Assembly (NCBI GenBank): GCA_003576805.1
Contig: QEVM01000018.1
Span: 1-39,617 of the forward strand
DNA length: 39,617 nt
Direction of reading: 5' to 3'
Source of the DNA: Pseudomonadota bacterium
GTDB taxonomy: Bacteria > Myxococcota_A > UBA9160 > PR03
In this document: piece by piece, positions 28,422-36,927 of the stretch
Layout: every line of letters begins with the position of its first letter
Numbering within the stretch: position 1 is the stretch's first letter
The notes under the pieces: model-generated
What the model was told of the DNA's origin: nothing
Seen by the model: only the letters and a program-made list of their open reading frames with translations
The model's database searches: none
Translations under genes and position numbers: made by a program

Positions 28422-29083
28422 CCCGGGTCCTCGAGCTCCGCGATCCGCGACGCGCCGCCGCGCACGCGGTCGCCCGGCTTCACCAGGGCCGTCGAGCCCG
28501 GCGGCAGCAGCACGTCGGTGCGCGAGCCGAAGCGGATCAGCCCGTAACGCGCCCCGCGCTCGATCCACTCGCCGACGCGCGCGTGGCACACGATGCGGCG
28601 CGCGACGAGGCCGGTGATCTGCGTGACCAGCACGCGGCGCCCGTCCGCGATCTCGAGGTCCATCGCGAGCCGCACGTTCTCGCGCTCGCCGCGCGGGTCC
28701 CAGGCGGCCAGGAAGCGGCTGCCGCCGCGCTCGATCGACACGACGCGGCCGGCCAGCGGCGCGCGGTTCACGTGCACGTCGAACACCGACAGGAAGATGC
28801 CGATGCGCAGCCCCTTGCGACCGCGCTCGTCCTCGACGTCGTCGACGCACAGCACGCGGCCGTCGGCCGGCGCGACGACCGTGCGCTCGTCGCCGGGCAC
28901 CGCGCGCGCCGGGTTGCGGAAGAACGCGACGACGAAGAGCGTGAGCGCGCCCAGCGCCAGCGCGATCCCGCCGTGCACGAACGCCGCGATCGCCGTCGCC
29001 GCCGCGAGCGGCGCGATGAACGGCCAGCCTTCCGGCGCGAGGATCGCGGTCGGGCGCTCGCGGAAGACGGGCCCGTTCGGCAT
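28418..29083 (-). CDS. psd: Phosphatidylserine decarboxylase proenzyme
   Basis: Psd converts phosphatidylserine to phosphatidylethanolamine at the inner membrane. This is the short (221-residue) form. Self-cleavage creates a pyruvoyl group from the serine of the GS motif, here S187 in YGLIRFGSRTDVLLPP. The N-terminal half has two hydrophobic segments (residues 20-55) and FRNPARAVP, then VVAPADGRV and GIFLSVFDVHVNRAP, all typical. It starts two bases after the ilvC stop and overlaps pssA, so PssA and Psd should be made together. Confidence 0.96.
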   Translation of the reverse strand: MPNGPVFRERPTAILAPEGWPFIAPLAAATAIAAFVHGGIALALGALTLFVVAFFRNPARAVPGDERTVVAPADGRVLCVDDVEDERGRKGLRIGIFLSVFDVHVNRAPLAGRVVSIERGGSRFLAAWDPRGERENVRLAMDLEIADGRRVLVTQITGLVARRIVCHARVGEWIERGARYGLIRFGSRTDVLLPPGSTALVKPGDRVRGGASRIAELEDPG

Positions 29084-29085
29084 GG

Positions 29086-30108
29086 CTAGTTCCTCGAACG
29101 GTCGACCAGCCGCTTCTCCTGCAGCCACGGCATGAGACCGCGCAGCTTGGCGCCGACCTGCTCCATCGGGTGTTCGGCGGCGATGCGGCGCATCGCCTGG
29201 AAGCCGGGCTTGCCCGCGCGGTTCTCCAGGATGAACTCGCGCGCGAACGCGCCGGTCTGGATCTCGCGCAGCACTTCCTTCATGCGCTGCTTCACGCCCT
29301 CGTCGATCAGGCGCGGACCGCGCGTCAGATCGCCGTACTCGGCGGTGTTCGACACCGAGTAACGCATGTTCGCGACGCCGCCCTCGTAGACGAGGTCGAC
29401 GATCAGCTTCACCTCGTGGATGCACTCGAAGTAGGCCATCTCCGGGGCGTAGCCGGCCTCGACCAGCGTCTCGAAGCCCGCCTGCATCAGCGCGGTGAGG
29501 CCGCCGCAGAGCACCGACTGCTCGCCGAAGAGATCGGTCTCGGTCTCCTCGCGGAAGCTCGTCTCGATGATGCCCGCGCGGCCGCCGCCGATGCCCTTGG
29601 CGTACGCGAGCGCCGTCTGCAGCGCGTCGCCGTTGGGATCCTGGTGCACCGCGACCAGGCACGGCACGCCCTTCCCTTCCTGATAGTGACCGCGCACGGT
29701 GTGGCCCGGGCCCTTCGGCGCGACCATCCACACCGACACGCCGGCCGGCGCGACGATCTGCTGGAAGTGGATGTTGAAGCCGTGCGCGACGGCGAGGTGG
29801 TTGCCCGACGTGAGGCCCGGCGCGACGTCCTCGGCGTAGATCTGCGCCGCGGTCTCGTCGGGCACGACGAGCATCACCACGTCCGCGTCGCGCGCCGCCT
29901 CGCGCGGCTCCACGACGCGCAGGCCCTCGGCCTCCGCCTTGGCGCGCGAGCCCGAGTCCTTGCGCAGCCCGACCACCACGTTGACGCCCGAGTCGCGCAG
30001 GTTGAGCGCGTGCGCGTGGCCCTGCGAGCCGTAGCCCACGATCGCGACCGTCTTGCCCGCGAGGCGGCCCAGGTCGGCGTCCTTGTCGTAGAAGATGCGA
30101 AGATCCAT
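29086..30108 (-). CDS. ilvC: Ketol-acid reductoisomerase (NADP+)
   Basis: IlvC rearranges and reduces acetolactate to 2,3-dihydroxyisovalerate in branched-chain amino acid synthesis. The 340-residue class I enzyme has the cofactor loop [17 protein letters not shown] (21-37) with GLRKDSGSR, the HGFNIHF segment with the catalytic histidine, and the C-terminal knotted domain metal/substrate motif [13 protein letters not shown] and [12 protein letters not shown]. It is first in the ilvC-psd-pssA-leuA-leuB run, downstream of a good sigma-70 promoter. Its upstream enzymes IlvBN are encoded 14 kb away on the other strand. Confidence 0.98.
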   Translation of the reverse strand: MDLRIFYDKDADLGRLAGKTVAIVGYGSQGHAHALNLRDSGVNVVVGLRKDSGSRAKAEAEGLRVVEPREAARDADVVMLVVPDETAAQIYAEDVAPGLTSGNHLAVAHGFNIHFQQIVAPAGVSVWMVAPKGPGHTVRGHYQEGKGVPCLVAVHQDPNGDALQTALAYAKGIGGGRAGIIETSFREETETDLFGEQSVLCGGLTALMQAGFETLVEAGYAPEMAYFECIHEVKLIVDLVYEGGVANMRYSVSNTAEYGDLTRGPRLIDEGVKQRMKEVLREIQTGAFAREFILENRAGKPGFQAMRRIAAEHPMEQVGAKLRGLMPWLQEKRLVDRSRN

Positions 30109-30221
30109 GCGGCAGTCGGTCTCCGGAAGATCGCGCCCGGGGCGGGCGGCCAGTGAAGGGTTCCCCGCGGCAGCGCCGCGAGCGAGCTCGAGATCGGCGA
30201 TGGACCGGGGAAAACGCGCCG

Positions 30222-30250
30222 AACCTACGAGACATTCCCGGGGGTGTCAA
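30222..30250 (-). promoter_or_regulatory. Predicted sigma-70 promoter of the ilvC-leuB operon
   Basis: On the minus strand a perfect -35 TTGACA (30250-30245) is followed after exactly 17 nt by TAGGTT (30227-30222). Transcription would start near 30215, leaving a leader of about 107 nt before ilvC. The leader holds a CGCGGC/GCCGCG hairpin but no ATG-led leader peptide, so classical peptide attenuation is not supported. It lies in the largest gap of the superoperon, between tsaB and ilvC (30109-30295). Confidence 0.6.
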
Positions 30251-30295
30251 AGCGCGCGACGGCGCCTGCGCGGCGCGCGCGCGCAGCGTTTCCCG

Positions 30296-31021
30296 TCAGC
30301 GCGACGGGGTTTCGAAGCGCTCGCCCGTGCGCCGCACCTCGGCCTCGGCGCGCCGCACGTAGACCGGCGCGAGCGCTTCCGCAGCGATCGCGGCGCCGCG
30401 CGCGAGCAGGCGCTGCGCGAGGCGTCCCACCGCTTCCGCATCGCAACGTCCGAGCGGCGGCGGCGAGAGCGCCGCGCGATCGCCGAAGCGCTCGTACAGG
30501 TGCGCCGCGACGACAGGAACGCCGTCGCCGACCACGCGCACGCGGCGTCCGCGCGCGCACGCGGCGAGCGCGTCGGCGAGCGCGTCGGGCCGCAGGACCG
30601 CGGGCCCGCGCGACGGCGGAGCCAGCGGGTCGCCGTCGTGGATCGCCGCGTAGACCTCGCCGCGCCGCGCGTCGAGCACGGCCGCGACCGGGCCGTCGCC
30701 GGGCTCGGCGCGCGCGGCCAGCGCCGCGAGCGTCGGCACCGCCACGACCGGCAGCGCATCGAAGGCGAGGCCCTTCGCAGTCGCGACGCCGACGCGCAGG
30801 CCGGTGAACGAGCCCGGTCCCACCGACACCGCGATGGCGTCGAGCGCGTCGAGCGCGAGGCCCGCCTCCGCGACCGCTTCCAGCAGCGCGGGCAGCAGCG
30901 CTTCGGACGCGGGCCGGTCGCTCGGCGTCGCGACGTGCGCGAGCAGCGCGTCGCCCGCGAGCACCGCGACGGTCGCCTGCGCCGTCGCGCTCTCGATCGC
31001 GAGGATCCGCGCGCCGGGCAA
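30296..31021 (-). CDS. tsaB: tRNA threonylcarbamoyladenosine biosynthesis protein TsaB
   Basis: TsaB partners TsaD and TsaE to transfer threonylcarbamoyl to A37 of ANN-decoding tRNAs. The 241-residue product has the actin/ASKHA-like start ILAIESATAQATVAVL and the signature IAVSVGPGSFTGLRVGVATA (63-82). It starts with TTG at 31021, 13 nt after rseP, with AGGAG overlapping the rseP stop region. tsaD and tsaE are not present here. Confidence 0.94.
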   Translation of the reverse strand: MPGARILAIESATAQATVAVLAGDALLAHVATPSDRPASEALLPALLEAVAEAGLALDALDAIAVSVGPGSFTGLRVGVATAKGLAFDALPVVAVPTLAALAARAEPGDGPVAAVLDARRGEVYAAIHDGDPLAPPSRGPAVLRPDALADALAACARGRRVRVVGDGVPVVAAHLYERFGDRAALSPPPLGRCDAEAVGRLAQRLLARGAAIAAEALAPVYVRRAEAEVRRTGERFETPSR

Positions 31022-31034
31022 GCCGCCCGCGCTC

Positions 31035-32759
31035 CTAGAGACCGGCGCTCTGCCGCACCCAATCGACGAAGCGCGACCAGTGCCGGGAGAGGTCGTTCCA
31101 GAACGCGAGGCCCATCAGCATGACCAGCATGGTGAGGCCGATCTGCTGCACGATCTCGCGCGTGCGCAGCGAGAGCGGCGAACGCTTGACGCCCTCGATC
31201 GAGATCAGCAGCGCCTGGCCGCCGTCGAGCACGGGAATCGGCAGCAGGTTCAGGATGGCGAGGTTGATGCTGATCAGGACGAGCGTCGTCAGGTACGCGT
31301 ACCAGCCGCGCTCGAAGGCGTTGTGCGCGATCTCGGCGATGCCGATCGGGCCGGCGAGCTGCTTGCGCGACACGTCGCCCGAGACGAGCCGCCCGAGTCC
31401 GGAGAGGAAGCTCTTCGTCAGCTCGGCGGTCATGCCGACCGCACGCGGCACGGCGACGAGCGGGTTCGTCTCGCGATCCACCCCGACGGCGCCCGGCACC
31501 GCCGCCGCGTGCGCCTGGATGCCGATCAGCCAGCGCTGCTCGGGAATGCCGAGACCCGTGTCCGCCTCGAGCATCTTGGGCTGGATGCGCACCTCGTGGC
31601 GGGTCCCGGCGCGCGCGTACGCGATCTGCATCGCGCGCCCCTCGCTGCCGCGCACCAGCTCGGAGAACGACGCGAAGCTGCCGATCGGGCCGCCGTCGAC
31701 CGACACGATGAGGTCGCCGGCTTCGAGGCCCGCCTCGTCGGCGGGCGATCCGGGCGTGACCGCCGCGATCAGCACCGTCGCGGGCACCACGCCGAGCGCG
31801 CCGACGTCGCCGAGCGCGGGCACCGTGACGTCGTGCTGCGTCGGCTCGCTCTCGGGATCCGGCGCGCGCGCGACGCGCAACGCGACCGTGCCCTCGCGTC
31901 CGGCGGCCGCGTAGCGCTCGGCGAAGCCGGTCCAGTCCTGGATCTCTTCGCCGTTCACCGCGAGCACGCGGTCGCCCGAGCGCAGCTCGCTCGACGCGGC
32001 CGGCGCGTCGGCCTCGGGAATCCCGATGCTGGGCGCGAGGCGCGAGTGGCCGAGGCCCGCGAAGCCGATCGTCGCGGGCGCGCCCACGGCGTCGGTGCCC
32101 GGCCGCCCGACCAGGGCGAGCCGCACGTCGAACGTCTCGTCGCCGCGCTGCACGCGCAGCGGCACGCTCTCGTCGGGACGCGCGCGCAGCGCGTCCTCGA
32201 CGTCGTCCCACCACTGCACCGGCTCGCCCGCGACCGCCAGCACGCGGTCGCCGACGCGCAGGCCCGCCTCCGCCGCGGGCGCGTTCGACTCGACGGTGCC
32301 GACGACGGGCTCGGGGCGCGGCATGCCGACCGCGAGCGCGCCCGCGAAGATCACGACCGGCAGCAGCAGGTTCATGCCCGGCCCGGCGAACAGGATCAGC
32401 AGCCGCTGCCACACCGGCTTGTTGTTGAAGGCGCGCGGCAGGTCGGCGGGGTCGATCGGCTCGGGCGGCGGCGCGCCGCTGGCGGCCGCCTCCTCCGCGG
32501 AGAGCCGCTCCTCGTCCGGGTTCTCGCCGAGCATCTTCACGAAGCCGCCGAGCGGGAACCACGCCACGACGTACTCCGTCTCGCCGCGCTTCCACGCGAG
32601 CCGCCAGCGCCCGATGCCGATCGCGGGGCCGAAGCCGAGCGAGAACTTCAGCACCTTCACGTCGAACAGCTTCGCCACCGCGAAGTGACCGAGCTCGTGC
32701 ACGAACACGAGCACGCCGAGCATGAGCACGAAGGCGAACAGGAACGAGAGAGCGGTCAT
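31035..32759 (-). CDS. rseP: RseP-type site-2 zinc metalloprotease with three PDZ-like domains
   Basis: This inner-membrane S2P protease performs regulated intramembrane cleavage, for example of anti-sigma factors. The zinc site HELGH (21-25) lies in the first helix and the third ligand aspartate is D512 in PVLDGGQALL. The 574-residue length is about 120 more than E. coli RseP. Between the helices I see three PDZ-like units, at about 150-220, 243-315 and 325-395, each with the GLxxGDxxxxVxG core (AGLRVGDRVLAVAGEPV, ELRSGDRVLAVNGEEI, AGLEAGDLIVSVDGGPI). E. coli has two. It overlaps dxr by ATGA and is followed by tsaB. Confidence 0.95.
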   Translation of the reverse strand: MTALSFLFAFVLMLGVLVFVHELGHFAVAKLFDVKVLKFSLGFGPAIGIGRWRLAWKRGETEYVVAWFPLGGFVKMLGENPDEERLSAEEAAASGAPPPEPIDPADLPRAFNNKPVWQRLLILFAGPGMNLLLPVVIFAGALAVGMPRPEPVVGTVESNAPAAEAGLRVGDRVLAVAGEPVQWWDDVEDALRARPDESVPLRVQRGDETFDVRLALVGRPGTDAVGAPATIGFAGLGHSRLAPSIGIPEADAPAASSELRSGDRVLAVNGEEIQDWTGFAERYAAAGREGTVALRVARAPDPESEPTQHDVTVPALGDVGALGVVPATVLIAAVTPGSPADEAGLEAGDLIVSVDGGPIGSFASFSELVRGSEGRAMQIAYARAGTRHEVRIQPKMLEADTGLGIPEQRWLIGIQAHAAAVPGAVGVDRETNPLVAVPRAVGMTAELTKSFLSGLGRLVSGDVSRKQLAGPIGIAEIAHNAFERGWYAYLTTLVLISINLAILNLLPIPVLDGGQALLISIEGVKRSPLSLRTREIVQQIGLTMLVMLMGLAFWNDLSRHWSRFVDWVRQSAGL

Positions 32760-33943
32760 GCAGCGGCTCCGGAGGCGAATCGCTCGCGGGCGCGGGCGCG
32801 CGCCCAGGCATCGGCCTCTTCCGCGTCGCGCGCATCGCGAAGCGGCGCCGCGCGCTGCGCGGCGAAGTGTTGTTCGAGCACCGCCGCGTTGGTCGCGGCG
32901 ATCGCGGGGAACGGCAGTCGGCGGGCGAGGAAGGCTGCGACGCACACCTCGTTGGCCGCATTCAGCACGGCGGGCGCCGCCTCGTCGCCGCGCAGCGCGG
33001 CGTAGGCGAGCTCGAGGCACGGAAAGCGTTCGCGGTCGGGCGCCTCGAAGTCGAGGCGGCCGCCCGCGAGGTCGAGCGGCGACAGCGCGCGCGGCAGCCG
33101 GTCGAGGAGCGGGAGCCGTTCGGGCCACGCGACCGCCACCGCGATCGGCACGCGCATGTCCGGCACGCCGAGCTGCGCGAGCACCGATCCGTCGCACAGC
33201 TCGATCAGCGAGTGGACGACCGACTGCGGGTGCACCAGCACGTCGATGCGCTCGGGCGGGACGTCGAAGAGCCAGCGCGCCTCGATCACCTCGAGGCCTT
33301 TGTTCATCAGCGTCGCGGAGTCGACCGTGATCTTCGGCCCCATCGACCAGTTCGGGTGGGCGAGCGCCTCCTCGACCGACGCGCCGGCGATGCGCGCGGC
33401 GCTCCACTCGCGGAACGGACCGCCCGACGCGGTGAGCACGATGCGCCGCAGGTCCTCGCGGCGTTGCCCGGCGAGCACCTGGAAGATCGCGCTGTGCTCG
33501 CTGTCCACGGGCAGCAGGCGCACGCCGTGCGCGCGCACCGCGCGCAGCACCAGCGCGCCCGCCATCACCAGCACTTCCTTGTTGGCGAGCGCGACGTCGC
33601 GCCCGGCGCGGATCGCGGCCAGCGTCGGCGCGAGCCCGACGGCGCCGACCAGCGCCGAGACGACCAGATCCGCGTCCGCCGTCGCGACCGCCTCGAGGCC
33701 GGCGTCTCCGCTGGCGATCGCGGGAGCGCCTGTGCCGAGCGCGTCGCGCAGCGCGCGCGCGGCGTCCGCGTCGGCCACCGACACCAAGAGCGGTCGGAAG
33801 CGCCGCACCTGCTCCGCGAGCTTCTCGACGCGGCGCCCGGCGGCGAGCGCCACGACCTCGAAGCGATCCGGGAACGCGCCGGCGACCTCGAGCGTCTGCT
33901 CGCCGACGCTGCCGGTGCTGCCGAGCACGGCGATCCGCTTCAC
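32756..33943 (-). CDS. dxr: 1-deoxy-D-xylulose 5-phosphate reductoisomerase
   Basis: Dxr makes 2-C-methylerythritol 4-phosphate, the first committed step of the MEP isoprenoid pathway. Visible are the NADPH loop LGSTGSVGEQTLE (8-20), ALANKEVLVMAG, the metal site PVDSEHSAIFQ, TASGGPFR, and HPNWSMGPKITVDSATLMNK. The GTG start at 33943 overlaps the uppS stop (GTGA) and its own stop overlaps rseP (ATGA). Length is 395 residues. In most relatives cdsA lies between uppS and dxr; here the two genes overlap directly. Confidence 0.97.
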   Translation of the reverse strand: MKRIAVLGSTGSVGEQTLEVAGAFPDRFEVVALAAGRRVEKLAEQVRRFRPLLVSVADADAARALRDALGTGAPAIASGDAGLEAVATADADLVVSALVGAVGLAPTLAAIRAGRDVALANKEVLVMAGALVLRAVRAHGVRLLPVDSEHSAIFQVLAGQRREDLRRIVLTASGGPFREWSAARIAGASVEEALAHPNWSMGPKITVDSATLMNKGLEVIEARWLFDVPPERIDVLVHPQSVVHSLIELCDGSVLAQLGVPDMRVPIAVAVAWPERLPLLDRLPRALSPLDLAGGRLDFEAPDRERFPCLELAYAALRGDEAAPAVLNAANEVCVAAFLARRLPFPAIAATNAAVLEQHFAAQRAAPLRDARDAEEADAWARARARERFASGAAA

Positions 33944-34701
33944 GAGCCGGGCCTCGGCGTTCCGATGCGCACCTGCTCCGACGTGAGGCCGTAGCGCCGT
34001 TCGCGCTGCTGGAACTCGCCGATCGCGTCCACCAGGTGGCTCTTGCGGAAGTCGGGCCACATCACGTCGGTGACGTGCAGCTCCGAGTACGCGATCTGCC
34101 AGAGCAGGAAGTTCGAGACGCGCGCGTCGCCGCCGGTGCGGATCAGCAGGTCCGGGTCCGGGATCTCGGGCTCGTAGAGGTACGAGGCGAACGTCTTCTC
34201 GTCGATCGACTCGGCGTCGAGCTTGCCCTGCTCGACGTCGCGCGCGAGCCGGCGCGCGGCGTCCACGATCTCGGTGCGGCCGCCGTACGAGAGCGCGAAC
34301 ACGACCGTCATCTCGGCGTTGTCGCGCGTGCGCGCGATCGCGTCGTCGAGCTTCGCGCGCGCCGCTTCGGGCAGCCGCTCGAGGCGGCCCATCGCTCGCA
34401 GCCGGATGCCGTTGCGGTGCAGCTCGTCGATCTCGGCCTCGAGGTAGTGTTCGAGCAGGCCCATCAGCGCGTCGACCTCGCCCTTCGGGCGGCTCCAGTT
34501 CTCGGTCGAGAAGGCGTAGAGCGTCAACACGCCGACGCCGAGCTCGTGCGCCGCGCGCACCGCCGCGCGCACGGACTCGATGCCGGCCCGGTGCCCGTGG
34601 ATGCGGTCGAGACCGCGGCGCTCCGCCCAGCGCCCGTTGCCGTCCATGATGATGGCGACGTGGCCGGGGATCGCGTCGGCTCGGATGCGCCGCTCTTGCA
34701 T
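33940..34701 (-). CDS. uppS: Undecaprenyl diphosphate synthase
   Basis: UppS is a cis-prenyltransferase that extends farnesyl diphosphate to the C55 lipid carrier of peptidoglycan and polysaccharide synthesis. The catalytic D20 is in HVAIIMDGNGRWA, with HRAG, TLYAFSTENWSRP, SYGGRTEI and the isopentenyl-diphosphate site DLLIRTGGDARVSNFLLWQ. Length is 253 residues. It begins 13 nt after frr and overlaps dxr. Confidence 0.97.
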   Translation of the reverse strand: MQERRIRADAIPGHVAIIMDGNGRWAERRGLDRIHGHRAGIESVRAAVRAAHELGVGVLTLYAFSTENWSRPKGEVDALMGLLEHYLEAEIDELHRNGIRLRAMGRLERLPEAARAKLDDAIARTRDNAEMTVVFALSYGGRTEIVDAARRLARDVEQGKLDAESIDEKTFASYLYEPEIPDPDLLIRTGGDARVSNFLLWQIAYSELHVTDVMWPDFRKSHLVDAIGEFQQRERRYGLTSEQVRIGTPRPGS

Positions 34702-34714
34702 GCCGCGACCGCTC

Positions 34715-35287
34715 CTAGACCTGCAGGATCTCCTGCTCCTTCTGGTCGGCCTGGGTGTCCACCTGCTTGACGAACTCGTCCGTCATCGACTGGACCTTCT
34801 TCTCGGCGCGCGCGCGGTCGTCGGCCGGCAGGTCGCCGTCGTTCTCGAGCTGCTTGAGCGCCCCGAGCGCCTCGCGCCGCGCCTCGCGCACGCCGAGCTT
34901 GTGGTGCTCGGCGACCTTGCGCAGGTGCTTCACCAGCTCCTTGCGGCGCTGCTCGGTCAGCGGCGGGATCGGGATGCGCACGACCTTGCCGTCGTTGTTC
35001 GGCGTCAGGTTCAGGTCGGACGCCTGGATCGCCTTCTCGATCGCCTGGAGCGCGCTCTTGTCGTAGGGCGAGATCACGATCATGCGCGGGTCGGGCGCCG
35101 ACAGGTTCGCCATCTGGTTGAGCGGCGTCGGCGTCCCGTAGTAGTCGACGCGGATGCCGTCGAGCAGCGCCGGATTGGCGCGGCCCGTGCGCACCTTGCG
35201 CAGATCGTCCTTCAGATGCTGGATCGAGCGCTCCATCGCCTCGCGCGCCTGCGCGATCACGGAGTCGGGAGTGGGAGTGACGGCCAT
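34715..35287 (-). CDS. frr: Ribosome recycling factor
   Basis: RRF splits post-termination ribosomes together with EF-G. The 190-residue product shows the two-domain tRNA-mimic pattern: DDLRKVRTGRANPALLDGI, VDYYGTPTPLNQMANLS, then IPIPPLTEQRRKELVKHLRK and a C-terminal long helix. The ATG at 35287 is preceded by GGAGGAG. It lies 17 nt after pyrH and 13 nt before uppS. Confidence 0.97.
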   Translation of the reverse strand: MAVTPTPDSVIAQAREAMERSIQHLKDDLRKVRTGRANPALLDGIRVDYYGTPTPLNQMANLSAPDPRMIVISPYDKSALQAIEKAIQASDLNLTPNNDGKVVRIPIPPLTEQRRKELVKHLRKVAEHHKLGVREARREALGALKQLENDGDLPADDRARAEKKVQSMTDEFVKQVDTQADQKEQEILQV

Positions 35288-35304
35288 CGCTCCTCCTGCC
35301 GGCG

Positions 35305-36018
35305 TCAGTCGGCGACCAGCGTGCCCACGCTCTCGCCGGTCACGACCTTGCGGATGTTGCCGCGCACGGTCATGTCGAAGACCACGATCGGCAGTCCGTT
35401 CTGACGGCACAGCTGGATCGCGGTCTGATCCATGAACTGCAGGTTGCGGCGGATCGCCTCTTCGTAGCTGAGCTGCTCGAAGCGCTGCGCCCCGCTCTGC
35501 TTGTGCGGGTCGGCGTCGTACACGCCGTCGACCTTCGTCGCCTTCATGATCAGGTCGGCGTGGACCTCGGCGGCGCGCAGCGCCGCCGCCGTGTCCGTCG
35601 TGAAATAGGGATTGCCGGTGCCGGCCGCGAAGATGACGATGCGGCCCTTCTCGAGATGGCGGATCGCGCGGCGCCGGATGTACGGCTCCGCGACCTCCTG
35701 GATCTCGAGCGCGGAGAGCACGCGCGTCGGCACGTCCTCCTTCTCGAGCGCGTCCTGCAGCGCGACGCCGTTGATCACGCCGGCCATCATGCCCATGTAG
35801 TCGGCGGTGGCGCGGTCCATGCCCTGGGACGCCGCCGACACGCCGCGGATGATGTTGCCGCCGCCGATCACGATCGCGATCTGCACGCCGAGCCCGTGGA
35901 CCTCGCGGATCTCCTCCGCCATCGCGCGGATCACGGTCGGCGCGATGCCGAAGCCCGCGTCGCCGGCGAGTCCCTCGCCGGAGAGCTTGATCACGACGCG
36001 CCGGTAGGCGGCCTTCAC
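35305..36018 (-). CDS. pyrH: Uridylate (UMP) kinase
   Basis: PyrH phosphorylates UMP to UDP and is the hexameric amino-acid-kinase-fold enzyme of bacteria. The 237-residue product has [12 protein letters not shown] at the start, [11 protein letters not shown], the [17 protein letters not shown] segment, [17 protein letters not shown], and VDGVYDADP. The GTG start at 36018 overlaps the tsf stop (GTGA). The order rpsB-tsf-pyrH-frr is nearly universal. Confidence 0.97.
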   Translation of the reverse strand: MKAAYRRVVIKLSGEGLAGDAGFGIAPTVIRAMAEEIREVHGLGVQIAIVIGGGNIIRGVSAASQGMDRATADYMGMMAGVINGVALQDALEKEDVPTRVLSALEIQEVAEPYIRRRAIRHLEKGRIVIFAAGTGNPYFTTDTAAALRAAEVHADLIMKATKVDGVYDADPHKQSGAQRFEQLSYEEAIRRNLQFMDQTAIQLCRQNGLPIVVFDMTVRGNIRKVVTGESVGTLVAD

Positions 36019-36887
36019 GCCTCGCCGGCCTCCCCCAGCCGGAAGCGCAGGAAGCCGGTGACGGCGACGTCGCCGCCGAGCTGCTTGCCGCGCTCGGCGA
36101 GCACCTGCGCGATCGTCTGGTCGGGATTCATCACGAAGGGCTGCTCGACGAGACACACCTCGGAGTAGAACTTGTGGATGCGGCCCTCGACGATCTTCTC
36201 GATCACCTTCTCGGGCTTGCCGCTCTGCGCCGCCTGCTTGGAGAAGATCTCGCGCTCGCGGGCGACGAGGTCGGCGGGCACGCCCGTGCGGTCGACCGCG
36301 ACCGGCGACGGGTCGGCCGCCGCGACGTGCATCGAGATCTCCTTCGCGAGCGCCTCGACGCCGGCGCCGCGCGCCGTCGTGCGCAGCGCCACGACCACGC
36401 CGAGCTTGCCGCCCGCGTGGACGTAGCCGCCGGTGACGCCGCCGTCCGGCGCGGCGAGCCGCGCGACGCGCTTCACCACCACGTTCTCGCCGAGCTTCGC
36501 GGCGACCGCCTTCACGCGCTCGTCGACCGGCGCGCCGTCCAGCGTCGCCGCGGAGAGCGCCTCGACGGAGTCGGCGCCGTGCTCGGCCGCGACCTGCGCG
36601 AGGCGCTGCGCGAACTGCTGGAAGTCGTCCGTGCGCGCGACGAAGTCCGTCTCGCAGCCCAGCTCGACCAACGCCGCATGCGAGCCCGCGAGCGCCATCG
36701 CCACCGTGCCCTCGTTGCTGGCGCGTCCCTCGCGCTTGGCGGCCTTGGCGAGGCCGCGCTCGCGCAGCAGCTTGACCGCCTCGTCGACGTCGCCGCCCGC
36801 TTCCGTCAGCGCCTTCTTGCACTCCATCATGCCCGCGCCGGTGCGATCGCGCAGGTCCTTCACCGCTGCGGCTGAGATCTCCGCCAC
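36015..36887 (-). CDS. tsf: Elongation factor Ts
   Basis: EF-Ts is the nucleotide exchange factor of EF-Tu. The 290-residue product has the N-terminal UBA-like domain ([19 protein letters not shown]), the EF-Tu-contacting TDFVAR (80-85), and the core domains ending [15 protein letters not shown]. The GTG at 36887 has GAGGAG eight bases upstream; the longer open frame before it has no family similarity. It is 40 nt downstream of rpsB. Confidence 0.97.
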   Translation of the reverse strand: MAEISAAAVKDLRDRTGAGMMECKKALTEAGGDVDEAVKLLRERGLAKAAKREGRASNEGTVAMALAGSHAALVELGCETDFVARTDDFQQFAQRLAQVAAEHGADSVEALSAATLDGAPVDERVKAVAAKLGENVVVKRVARLAAPDGGVTGGYVHAGGKLGVVVALRTTARGAGVEALAKEISMHVAAADPSPVAVDRTGVPADLVAREREIFSKQAAQSGKPEKVIEKIVEGRIHKFYSEVCLVEQPFVMNPDQTIAQVLAERGKQLGGDVAVTGFLRFRLGEAGEA

Positions 36888-36927
36888 TGCTCGTCTCCTC
36901 GTGGGCGCCGCGCGCGCGGCGCCGTCG

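Noticed and set aside
30109..30215. Leader-peptide attenuator or T-box before ilvC
   Set aside because: No ATG-led peptide rich in leucine, valine or isoleucine and no T-box sequence were found in the leader.
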